DNA of 64,000 nt from Coriobacteriaceae bacterium. GTDB taxonomy: Bacteria; Actinomycetota; Coriobacteriia; Coriobacteriales; Coriobacteriaceae. This document shows positions 34,393 to 45,745 of this stretch, piece by piece; within the stretch, counting starts at the first letter, position 1; every line of letters starts with the position of its first letter. The stretch lies in NCBI GenBank assembly GCA_025757745.1, contig CP107217.1:744001-808000 (forward strand), read 5' to 3'. The notes below the pieces were generated by a model. That model was given only the letters and a program-made list of their open reading frames with translations, was not told where the DNA came from and did not search any database. Both the position numbers and the translations under genes were made by a program.

Positions 34393-34520
34393 TTAACTCG
34401 CTACAGGGTTACTGGGCTGAATTAAAATGGCTACTGGCTTCGCCAGAAGTCGCGCCAAGGAAACAGCTCCGGGGGACGGGGCTTCCTTCGTTTAACGCCG
34501 CAGGGTTACTGGGCTGAATT
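34335..34520. repeat. Two tandem imperfect repeats (about 89 and 87 bp)
   Basis: Copy A (34335-34423) and copy B (34434-34520) both run from CTGGCTTCGCCAGAAGTCGC through CAGCTCCGGGG to CAGGGTTACTGGGCTGAATT. Copy A carries the right arm of the fba terminator; in copy B the matching segment has changed. The rest of this 356-base spacer (34521-34628) is T-rich with a possible -10 TACAAT at 34588-34593 and no gene. Confidence 0.8.
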
Positions 34521-34628
34521 CATTTTTTATAGGCACCGTTTATCAGTGTTGGGGGCTCCTTAATTGGGGCTTTCTTTTTTATCTCGCTACAATGGGCTTC
34601 AAGCGTTCTAGTGACTTGGAGTTTTGGT

Positions 34629-36062
34629 ATGGCTGTTATTAATGTGCTGCCTTCGGATGGGAAGGTTATTGACGAGGGTCCTGTTGGCTGCTCTGTTGAT
34701 GTTTGCAGTGATGATTTTCGCCATCTCGATATTGGACTGCCACCCGAGATTCTTCGTCTTAAGGATGCCGGGTATTTGACGCAGGCTGTTGCTGCCTGCG
34801 ATCGCCTTTTGGAGCAGAACCCTGAGCCTTCGCTGGCTGCTTGTGTTCGTGCAGAGCGGTATCGCATGCTCGAGACGCCGCTTCATTTTTCGGTGTCGCG
34901 TGATCGGGCCATTGCGATGATTCGCGAGGAGTGGCCTGAGTTTACCGAAGAGCAGTTTGATGACCTGATTAATCGTAAGCGAATTGACTGGCGCTTTATC
35001 GATGGCGAGCTGTTTGTTCTCGATAACTTCCTCGATTCGCTTCGCGTGTACCCCAGGGAGGTTCCGGGTCTGCGTCCCGATTCTACGGACGGAATTGCGC
35101 TTCGCAACCAGATGCTCAAGGAGATGGAGTCGCAAAACGGGTTGAGTCGCCTCATCACGCTTAAGGCGTCCGTGTCTGTCCCTGGGGCTCTGGAGGGAGA
35201 GACTGTTCGCGCGTGGCTGCCCGTTGCCGCCGCCTGTCGCCAACAGTCTCATGTCGAGGTTCTCGATATGACGTCGGAGGGCACTGTTGCCTCTGAGAAC
35301 GTTTCGGCTCGTACTGTCTCCTGGACATCTTCGACTGAACATTCATTTTCGGTGACCTATCGTTATCACATCGATGCCGCCTATTGCGATATCTATGGTG
35401 GCGCGCTCCCATCGCATCCCTGTATGGACGCGCCCCTGCCCGAGGACACCTCCGAGGACCGTCCGCACATTGCGTTTACGCCGTATCTGCGACAGGTGAC
35501 GGAGCGTGTTATTGACGGACTCGAGGATCCGCTCGATCGCGCCCGTGCTATCTATGATTACCTGACGCAGCATATCGACTATCGCTATCAGCCGCCGTAC
35601 TTGCTTTTGGGATCTATTGCCGATGACTGCGCGCATTCGCTCCGCGGCGATTGCGGCGTTATGGCGCTCACGTTTATCACCATGTGCCGTATCGCGGGCG
35701 TGCCCGCCCGTTGGCAGAGCGGCCTGTACGTTGCGCCCGATTCGGTGGGGTCGCACGACTGGGCAGAGTTCTATACGCCGCAGACCGGTTGGCTCAACGC
35801 CGATGTGTCATTTGGATCTTCTGCTCGCAGGATGGGGGAGGAGTGGCGCCGCCGTCACTACTTTGGCAATCTCGACCCGTGGCGTATGGTGGCCAACAAT
35901 CGATTCCAGGCAGAGTTTGAGCCCTCTTTCGACGGCATGCGCGAGGACCCTTACGATAACCAGATGGGTGAGGCTTCGGTCGGCGGTCGCGGATGCCGTC
36001 AGCGTGAGATGCTCCGCACGGTCGAACTCATCGAAATGCTCGAAGTTCCATTTTCGGACTAA
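34629..36062 (+). CDS. Transglutaminase-like domain protein
   Basis: A 477-residue cytoplasmic-looking protein with no signal peptide. The C-terminal third has a transglutaminase-like core: Cys342 in GDCGVMALTF, His376 in SHDWAEFY and Asp392 in NADVSFGS form the papain-type triad. PARWQSG lies between them as usual. Residues 1-300 are helical then beta-rich (an Ig-like layout is possible) and not recognised. Such proteins may be peptidases or amidases; the substrate is unknown. The ATG at 34629 is preferred for its TTGGAG site over a GTG 18 bases upstream. The 3' end lies 39 bases before tRNA-Leu. Confidence 0.78.
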   Translation: MAVINVLPSDGKVIDEGPVGCSVDVCSDDFRHLDIGLPPEILRLKDAGYLTQAVAACDRLLEQNPEPSLAACVRAERYRMLETPLHFSVSRDRAIAMIREEWPEFTEEQFDDLINRKRIDWRFIDGELFVLDNFLDSLRVYPREVPGLRPDSTDGIALRNQMLKEMESQNGLSRLITLKASVSVPGALEGETVRAWLPVAAACRQQSHVEVLDMTSEGTVASENVSARTVSWTSSTEHSFSVTYRYHIDAAYCDIYGGALPSHPCMDAPLPEDTSEDRPHIAFTPYLRQVTERVIDGLEDPLDRARAIYDYLTQHIDYRYQPPYLLLGSIADDCAHSLRGDCGVMALTFITMCRIAGVPARWQSGLYVAPDSVGSHDWAEFYTPQTGWLNADVSFGSSARRMGEEWRRRHYFGNLDPWRMVANNRFQAEFEPSFDGMREDPYDNQMGEASVGGRGCRQREMLRTVELIEMLEVPFSD

Positions 36063-36101
36063 TCGGTAGAAAGCTGTGATAAACTAACTCACGCATTACG
36101 T

Positions 36102-36188
36102 GCCCGAGTGGCGGAATTGGCAGACGCAGTGGACTCAAAATCCACCGTTGGCAACAACGTGCGAGTTCGAGTCTCGCCTCGGGCACCA
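36102..36188 (+). tRNA. tRNA-Leu (anticodon CAA)
   Basis: An 87-base class II tRNA with encoded CCA. The acceptor stem GCCCGAG pairs with CTCGGGC, the anticodon arm GTGGA-CTCAAAA-TCCAC gives anticodon CAA (reads UUG), a long variable arm is present, and the T arm is GCGAG-TTCGAGT-CTCGC. A terminator follows 21 bases later. Confidence 0.95.
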
Positions 36189-36234
36189 TACATGCAAGTG
36201 AGCGTTCGAGGGGGTCAAGGCCCCCTTTTTCGTG
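36166..36234 (+). repeat. att-like direct repeat, copy 1 (tRNA 3' end plus terminator)
   Basis: 69 bases from the T loop of tRNA-Leu (TTCGAGTCTCGCC...) through its CCA end, spacer and terminator. It is repeated at 36350-36418 with four differences. The core starting in the T loop is a classic integration target for tyrosine recombinases. Confidence 0.75.
36210..36230 (+). terminator. Terminator of tRNA-Leu
   Basis: GGGGG-TCAAGG-CCCCC followed by five T residues. Confidence 0.85.
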
Positions 36235-36349
36235 CCGAACTCGCGTGAGCGCGCGGAGCGTTAGGCAAACAGGCCTGTGGCCTGTTTGTAGCGGAGCGTG
36301 GCGAGGGCGCCGTGCGCCCGAAGCCCGGGGCTTCGCGAAGCGAAGGCCC

Positions 36350-36418
36350 TTCGAGTCTCGCCTCGGGCACCATACATGCAAGTGAGCGTTCAAGGGGGTT
36401 GCGGCCCCCTTTTTCGTG
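36350..36418 (+). repeat. att-like direct repeat, copy 2 (displaced tRNA-Leu 3' end)
   Basis: 65 of 69 positions match 36166-36234, at a distance of exactly 184 bases, including the CCA end and a second terminator (GGGGG 36394-36398, CCCCC 36405-36409, T run). No tRNA 5' half precedes it. The 115 bases between the copies (36235-36349) hold several palindromes (CAAACAGGCC facing GGCCTGTTTG) and no gene. Confidence 0.75.
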
Positions 36419-36424
36419 TACGTA

Positions 36425-36635
36425 ATGTGATAACGCGCTGCGCGTGTTATTATCCACAAGGCGTTGTTACCGCAATGCCCTAAAGAGGAACCCGAGGGTT
36501 CCCACCTTTTGGCGCCAATGAGCAGCTGACTGGTCATACAACTTAGATTCACTTCCTCAAATCGAGGATGTCTATGTGTACGACCTGGTTGCTGAGAAGC
36601 GCCGGGTTATTTTTTTATGAATGGAGGTAGGGAAA
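36425..36635 (+). promoter_or_regulatory. infC operon leader with attenuator
   Basis: About 200 bases without a gene ahead of infC. A -10-like TATTAT lies within GTGTTATTATCC near 36446-36454. GGAACC-CGAG-GGTTCC (36487-36502) is a stable hairpin near the leader start, and the leader ends in a terminator (36583-36616) immediately before the infC ribosome site. Leaders that control infC-rpmI-rplT by attenuation through L20 are known in Firmicutes; which ligand acts here is not known. Confidence 0.65.
36583..36616 (+). terminator. Attenuator terminator upstream of infC
   Basis: ACCTGG (36583-36588) pairs with CCGGGT (36602-36607; one G-U), extended inside by GCT/AGC around a GAGA loop. The sequence ATTTTTTT follows. 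It lies only about 8 bases before GGAGG of infC, so it can act only as a regulated stop. Confidence 0.72.
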
Positions 36636-37190
36636 ATAGCTAAGTCTGATGACACCCGCATCAACGACGAGATCACTGCATCTTCGTGCCGTTTGATTGG
36701 CGTCGATGGCTCTCAGCTCGGCCTGTTCGCCATCCGCGATGCCCAGCGCGTCGCCGACGATCAGGGTCTCGACCTGGTCGAGATCGCTCCCAACGCGGAG
36801 CCGCCGGTCTGCAAGGTCATGGACTACGGTAAGTTCAAGTACCAGCAGGCCATGAAGGCCAAGGCTGCTCGTAAGAACCAGTCCAAGGTCGAGGTCAAGG
36901 AAATGAAGTTCCGACCCAAGATCGACGTTGGCGATTACGAGACCAAGAAGGGCCACGTTCTGCGTTTCCTCAAGAAGGGCGCACGCGTTAAGATCACCAT
37001 CATGTTCCGCGGCCGTGAGATGGCTCACCCGGAGCAGGGTCTTAACGTTCTCGAGCGTCTCGCCGAGGATCTCAAGCCTTACGCTACGGTCGAGTCCAAG
37101 CCTAAGATGGAAGGCCGTAACATGCTTATGCTGCTCGCCCCGATTAAGGGCGCCTTCGATGAGGATAAAGCGGCAAGCGATACCAAGTAA
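36636..37190 (+). CDS. infC: Translation initiation factor IF-3 (probable AUA start)
   Basis: A 184-residue IF-3, which binds the 30S subunit and checks start-codon pairing. The protein reads (M)AKSDDTRINDEI at the start, QLGLFAIRDAQRVADDQGLDLVEI, PPVCKVMDYGKFKYQ, then the C-terminal domain KEMKFRPKIDVGDYETKKGH and FRGREMAHPEQG. The strong GGAGG at 36623-36627 is eight bases before ATA 36636. The only in-frame ATG (36621) overlaps that site and has no ribosome site of its own. Rare AUU/AUA/AUC starts that let IF-3 repress its own synthesis are known for infC, so an AUA start is the best reading. First gene of infC-rpmI-rplT. Confidence 0.92.
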   Translation: MAKSDDTRINDEITASSCRLIGVDGSQLGLFAIRDAQRVADDQGLDLVEIAPNAEPPVCKVMDYGKFKYQQAMKAKAARKNQSKVEVKEMKFRPKIDVGDYETKKGHVLRFLKKGARVKITIMFRGREMAHPEQGLNVLERLAEDLKPYATVESKPKMEGRNMLMLLAPIKGAFDEDKAASDTK

Positions 37191-37222
37191 CTAGTGTTCT
37201 GTAACCGATTAAGGAGTATTTC

Positions 37223-37414
37223 ATGCCTAAGATGAAGTCCCACAGCGGCACCAAGAAGCGTTTCCGCAAGACTGGTACCGGCAAGCTTATGCGCGCCAAG
37301 GCTTTCAAGAGCCACATCCTGAGCAAGAAGTCCACCAAGCGTAAGCGTGGCTTCCGTCAGGAGACCGAGATCGCCGCTGCCGACCGCAAGGTCATCAAGT
37401 CGCGTCTCGCCTAA
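37223..37414 (+). CDS. rpmI: 50S ribosomal protein L35
   Basis: A 63-residue, very basic protein. The opening PKMKSHSGTKKRFRKTGTGK and the following LSKKSTKRKRGFR are typical for L35. ATG follows AAGGAG. It lies 32 bases after infC in the usual infC-rpmI-rplT order. Confidence 0.97.
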   Translation: MPKMKSHSGTKKRFRKTGTGKLMRAKAFKSHILSKKSTKRKRGFRQETEIAAADRKVIKSRLA

Positions 37415-37460
37415 GTTCGCGTTCCCGTTTTTCGTTTTACCGTCTAGGAGTTGATAGAAC

Positions 37461-37820
37461 ATGGCACGTATTAAGCGCGCTGTTGCCGCCAAGAAGAAGC
37501 GCCGTACCGTTATGCACCGTGCGAAGGGTTACTACGGTGCCGCTTCGCGTACTTACAAGCATGCTAAAGAGCAGGTCCAGCACTCCCTGCAGTATCAGTA
37601 TCGTGATCGCCGCAACAAGAAGCGCGAGATCCGCTCTCTCTGGATCACCCGCATCAACGCTGCCGCTCGCCTGAACGACATCTCTTACTCTCAGTTCATG
37701 CACGGCCTGAAGGTTGCCGGCATCGAGCTCGACCGCAAGGTCCTGGCTCAGATGGCCTACGAGGACATCGAGTCCTTCAACGAGCTGGCTGCCATTGCCA
37801 AGAAGGCTCTCGAGGCTTAA
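37461..37820 (+). CDS. rplT: 50S ribosomal protein L20
   Basis: A 119-residue basic protein with the L20 hallmarks ARIKRAVAAKKKRRTVM at the start, AKGYYGAASRTYKHAKEQV and LWITRINAAARLN. L20 organises early 50S assembly and in other bacteria controls this operon. ATG follows AGGAG. Last gene before a strong terminator. Confidence 0.97.
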   Translation: MARIKRAVAAKKKRRTVMHRAKGYYGAASRTYKHAKEQVQHSLQYQYRDRRNKKREIRSLWITRINAAARLNDISYSQFMHGLKVAGIELDRKVLAQMAYEDIESFNELAAIAKKALEA

Positions 37821-37836
37821 TTGCTTCTTGCATCTT

Positions 37837-37871
37837 AAAGGGGCGCTTCCAATCCGGAAGCGCCCCTTTTT
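37837..37871 (+). terminator. Terminator of infC-rpmI-rplT
   Basis: AAAGGGGCGCTTCC (37837-37850) pairs with GGAAGCGCCCCTTT (37856-37869) around AATCC, followed by T residues. Confidence 0.92.
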
Positions 37872-37959
37872 GATTGATTAGGGATGTGATCGATTTGGGA
37901 CGTAGCCAAACCGATCAATTCGATAGCGTCCGAGTTGCAAGAAAGAGCAGGTAGCGTAT

Positions 37960-37979
37960 GTGTCAAAGATTTTTGACAC
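37960..37979. promoter_or_regulatory. Palindromic candidate operator upstream of the XRE regulator
   Basis: GTGTCAAA (37960-37967) and TTTGACAC (37972-37979) form a perfect 8-bp inverted repeat with a 4-base centre, 113 bases before the regulator gene. It may be the regulator's binding site. No terminator tail follows. Confidence 0.4.
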
Positions 37980-38092
37980 TCTAATCTGCGCGCAGCCATC
38001 CGTATGGGTTTGATTTTGGGATTACGCTTTGCTTGCCGGCTTCCGTTGTGTAGCCGCCCAATAAGAGTTGAGATGCATTCGAAGGGAACGCC

Positions 38093-38701
38093 ATGCAGCT
38101 GCCAAAACACCTTAAACAGTATCGACTCGATGCTGGTTTGTCCCAGGAGGATCTTGCAAGGCGCATTTTTGTAACACGTCAGACCATCAGTAATTGGGAG
38201 CGCGGTAAAACGTACCCCGACATCCAGAGTCTCCTACTGCTGTCTGAACAACTGGATGTAACGATTGACGAGCTTGTTAAAGGCGACATTTCAATAATTA
38301 GAGAAAGGGTTGAACGCGATAGGGGCACGCTCTATCGCTTGGGTGCGGGGATGTTGGCTGGGCTTCTTGCGTTTACCGTCTCTATGGCCTGGCTCATGTG
38401 GCAACAAAACCACGGGTGGGGGATGGTCCAGTGCGTTCCGACGATGGTGTTGGCAGGCGTCTTTGGTGCTGGCACAATGTGCTGCGCGCTTGCAGCGGAA
38501 CATATCAAGAAGAAGAATGATTTGGTGACGTATCAAGAGATATCCGACTTCTTGGACGGAAAGAAGGCGGACAGCGAAGAGACGAGGACGGGCTGGGCTT
38601 ATGAGCATCCACAGCTTGCGAATGCCATCAAGTTTGCCGCAGCGGCTCTTATTGGACTAATCGTTTTTGAACTCGTTAACGCTGCTATGTCCCATTTCTA
38701 A
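38093..38701 (+). CDS. XRE-family regulator with membrane segments
   Basis: A 202-residue protein. Residues 5-62 form an XRE helix-turn-helix (LKQYRLDAGLSQEDLARRIF and TRQTISNWERGKTYPD). Three hydrophobic segments follow (about 82-103, 111-136, 178-198), with a charged loop between. This layout (HTH plus membrane tail) is common in small Gram-positive regulators, but the signal is unknown. ATG follows GAAGGG. It stands alone between rplT and the rRNA operon; its base composition (lower GC, less biased codons) differs from the ribosomal genes beside it. Confidence 0.82.
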   Translation: MQLPKHLKQYRLDAGLSQEDLARRIFVTRQTISNWERGKTYPDIQSLLLLSEQLDVTIDELVKGDISIIRERVERDRGTLYRLGAGMLAGLLAFTVSMAWLMWQQNHGWGMVQCVPTMVLAGVFGAGTMCCALAAEHIKKKNDLVTYQEISDFLDGKKADSEETRTGWAYEHPQLANAIKFAAAALIGLIVFELVNAAMSHF

Positions 38702-38764
38702 TGGGTATACAGCCATTAATGCGGCCGAAGCTTAACCGTTGGAAAACCGAAAGGCCGCTCTAAT

Positions 38765-38790
38765 AGGGGGCCGCGGCCCTGTTCTTTCTA
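38765..38790 (+). terminator. Possible terminator after the XRE gene
   Basis: AGGGGGCC-GC-GGCCCT with one bulged G forms a compact GC hairpin followed by GTTCTTTC. Weak but well placed. Confidence 0.4.
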
Positions 38791-39150
38791 GGCTCTCACA
38801 GAGAGGGCCCCATCCTCATTTGTGTAGGAACCGTGGAGTCCCAGATTCCCGCCCCCGGGGCCCCCTCCGGTCTGGCAATATATCTCCTTGCCGCGCGGCC
38901 CGGTGAGACCGGATCAGCCGCGGGGCGTGCACCTTGAGAACCGGATACTGCGAGGATGGACACACCAGATGTGTCGCATCCGGGCAGACATCGAACCATT
39001 TGAAATGGTCTAACTTGGATTTGTTTTTCGCAAGGCCGCCGAGAGGCGGCCCCGAGAAATTCCTTTTCCTATACTAAAACCATATGAATCGAACGGAACC
39101 GATCAGCGAATGACTGAGAGGACCGGACGGGCTCGAAGCCCAACATATTT
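38791..39150 (+). other. rRNA operon leader region
   Basis: No gene seen. It should contain the rRNA promoter(s) and the 16S processing stem, but I cannot point to a convincing -35/-10 pair; CTATACT near 39068 is one weak candidate. ACCTTGAGA at 38931-38939 recurs in the 16S-23S spacer at 40775-40783, as is common for leader and spacer antitermination/processing sequences. A GGCCGCC-GAGA-GGCGGCC hairpin lies near 39034-39051. Confidence 0.55.
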
Positions 39151-44024
<4,874 letters not shown>

Positions 44025-44169
44025 GGAACCGCACCTCGCGGCCCGCGGGACAAGCGCCCATGCGCGGTCCGGGCACGAGGATGCCCCCGAGTCACCTTTC
44101 CTATACGCCATGCGGCCCCCAGGGCACGTGAGTGGACACCGGACACCGTAACGGTGGGCGCCGCCCACC

Positions 44170-44286
44170 GGTCAGCGGCCAGAGCATGGGGGGCACGCCC
44201 GGTCCCGTTCCGAACCCGGAAGCTAAGCCCCATCGCGCCGAGAGTACTGCGGGGTCAGCCCGTGGGAGGCCAGGGCGCCGCTGACC
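44170..44286 (+). rRNA. rrf: 5S ribosomal RNA
   Basis: A 117-base 5S rRNA. GGTCAGCGGCC at the 5' end pairs with the 3' GCCGCTGACC. The internal CCCGTTCCGAACCCGGAAG and CCATCGCGCCGAGAGTACTG are typical 5S segments. The outer stem continues into flanking CCACC/GGTGG, the likely processing stem. Confidence 0.93.
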
Positions 44287-44320
44287 GGTGGACGGCACCG
44301 AGCCGCCATTGGGAATGTAG

Positions 44321-44354
44321 AAGGGGGAGGCCTCGCGGCCTCCCCCTTTTTTCG
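44321..44354 (+). terminator. Terminator of the rRNA operon
   Basis: AAGGGGGAGGCC (44321-44332) pairs with GGCCTCCCCCTT (44337-44348) around TCGC, followed by T residues. Confidence 0.94.
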
Positions 44355-44478
44355 TTTGATAGAGAGCTGTAATACAAGAACTCGCCTTCGTTTAGCTTGT
44401 CTTACTGTTTGGCTGTATTTTGAGTCCTTCTTTTGTATTTGCGCGATAATAACTCCCATTGGCGTTAGGGAGGACTTG

Positions 44479-45120
44479 ATGTTTACCGTTTTTGTCTTGG
44501 GCAATATTGCTTCGGGTAAGTCGACCGCCTGTCGCTATCTTGAGTCTCGCGGCGCCATGCTCATTGATTTGGATGATCTCGCAAAATCGTTATATGTTCC
44601 GGGTTCTGATCTCGTTGGCGCACTCGCTGAGGAATTTGGCTGGGACATTCTTGACGAGGAGGGCGGCGTTCGTCGCAGCGTTTTAGCCTCTCGAGCTTTT
44701 GTTTCTCCTGATTCCGTCGCTCGGCTCAACGGTATTGTCCATCCGGTCCTTATCGATCAGTTGTCGCTGAGGATTCTTGATCCGGTTTGCTGCACGGTTT
44801 CGTCCCCCCGTTATCCCTTTGCGGTTGTCGAGGTTTCTGCCCCGACTGGTTTTGAGGATGCTTTTGGCCTGGCTGATGAAATTCTGGTTATCAGCGCTCC
44901 TTTAGCAGTTCGTCGCGAGCGTGCCATTCATCGTGGTATGGGGTCCTCTGATTTTGATGCTCGCTCTGCATGCCAACCTGATGAGGCTTCGCTTTGCAAT
45001 CTCGCTACGACGGTAATCGATAATGCGGCAGGCGATAATTCGCTCTATGAACAACTGGACGCATGGCTTGCGCGCCATGGCTTCGGGGATGTAGCGGATA
45101 AGGAGGATGCCGATGCCTAA
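44479..45120 (+). CDS. coaE: Dephospho-CoA kinase
   Basis: A 213-residue P-loop kinase that makes CoA from dephospho-CoA and ATP. P-loop GNIASGKST at residues 8-16, then LIDLDDLAKSLYVPGS and LNGIVHPVL, which mark CoaE. The ATG at 44479 follows AGGGAGGACTTG; upstream codons are open but not conserved. The 3' end overlaps the next gene by eight bases. It starts the coaE-slt-uvrB group downstream of the rRNA terminator. Confidence 0.9.
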   Translation: MFTVFVLGNIASGKSTACRYLESRGAMLIDLDDLAKSLYVPGSDLVGALAEEFGWDILDEEGGVRRSVLASRAFVSPDSVARLNGIVHPVLIDQLSLRILDPVCCTVSSPRYPFAVVEVSAPTGFEDAFGLADEILVISAPLAVRRERAIHRGMGSSDFDARSACQPDEASLCNLATTVIDNAAGDNSLYEQLDAWLARHGFGDVADKEDADA

Positions 45121-45694
45121 GACACGTTTCTTTGCGTGGTATCGCGTGGCGCCACTTGCCGTTGTGTTCGTCTTCGGCCTTATTTCGCTCGTCTACTCGT
45201 ATGCTCCTGCCGCCTTCTTTAAGCCTTTGTATCCGATTGACTACGAGGCGTATGTAAAGCAATCGAGCATTTCGCACAATCTTGATCCGTATCTGGTGTG
45301 TGCTGTTATAAAGTCTGAATCGAATTGGGATCCCGAGGCTGAGTCGACTCAAGGCGCTCGGGGATTGATGCAGCTGATGCCTGAGACTGCCCAGGATATG
45401 ATTGCCTTGGGTCTTGTCGATGGTAGTGAGTATTCAGCCGACAACCTTAACGATCCCGCTACGAACATCGAGTTTGGCTGTGCGTATTTTTCGTATCTTC
45501 TAACGTATTTTAACGGGTCGACGGACAGCGCTATTGCTGCATATAACGCCGGCATGGGTAATGTGGACGGTTGGGCGCAGCAGGACACATCGCTTCACAA
45601 CGCGATCACCTTTCCCGAGACGCAGGCTTATCTGATTCGCGTCAATAATGCCTGGGTTCGCTATAAGACTCTCTATCCTGATCGGTTCGTATAG
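45113..45694 (+). CDS. Lytic transglycosylase (Slt/GH23 type)
   Basis: A 193-residue exported or membrane-anchored murein transglycosylase. One N-terminal membrane helix (about residues 10-32), then the SLT domain: IKSESNWDPEAES with the catalytic Glu (first E), GARGLMQLMPETA, and AIAAYNAGMGNVDGW. It cleaves peptidoglycan with formation of anhydro-muramic ends. I prefer the ATG at 45113, six bases after GGAGG; an ATG at 45107 touches the ribosome site. It overlaps coaE by eight bases. Confidence 0.88.
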   Translation: MPKTRFFAWYRVAPLAVVFVFGLISLVYSYAPAAFFKPLYPIDYEAYVKQSSISHNLDPYLVCAVIKSESNWDPEAESTQGARGLMQLMPETAQDMIALGLVDGSEYSADNLNDPATNIEFGCAYFSYLLTYFNGSTDSAIAAYNAGMGNVDGWAQQDTSLHNAITFPETQAYLIRVNNAWVRYKTLYPDRFV

Positions 45695-45745
45695 GACTAA
45701 GCCCACCGCCTGCATATACTGCAGATGTATGAGTTAGGAGTATCC

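Noticed and set aside
34295..34520. CRISPR-like repeat array
   Set aside because: Only two long imperfect copies directly adjoining, without regular spacers or cas genes.
36215..36552. Short frames overlapping the tRNA-Leu duplication
   Set aside because: They arise from the repeat, read tRNA sequence and terminators, and have no ribosome sites.
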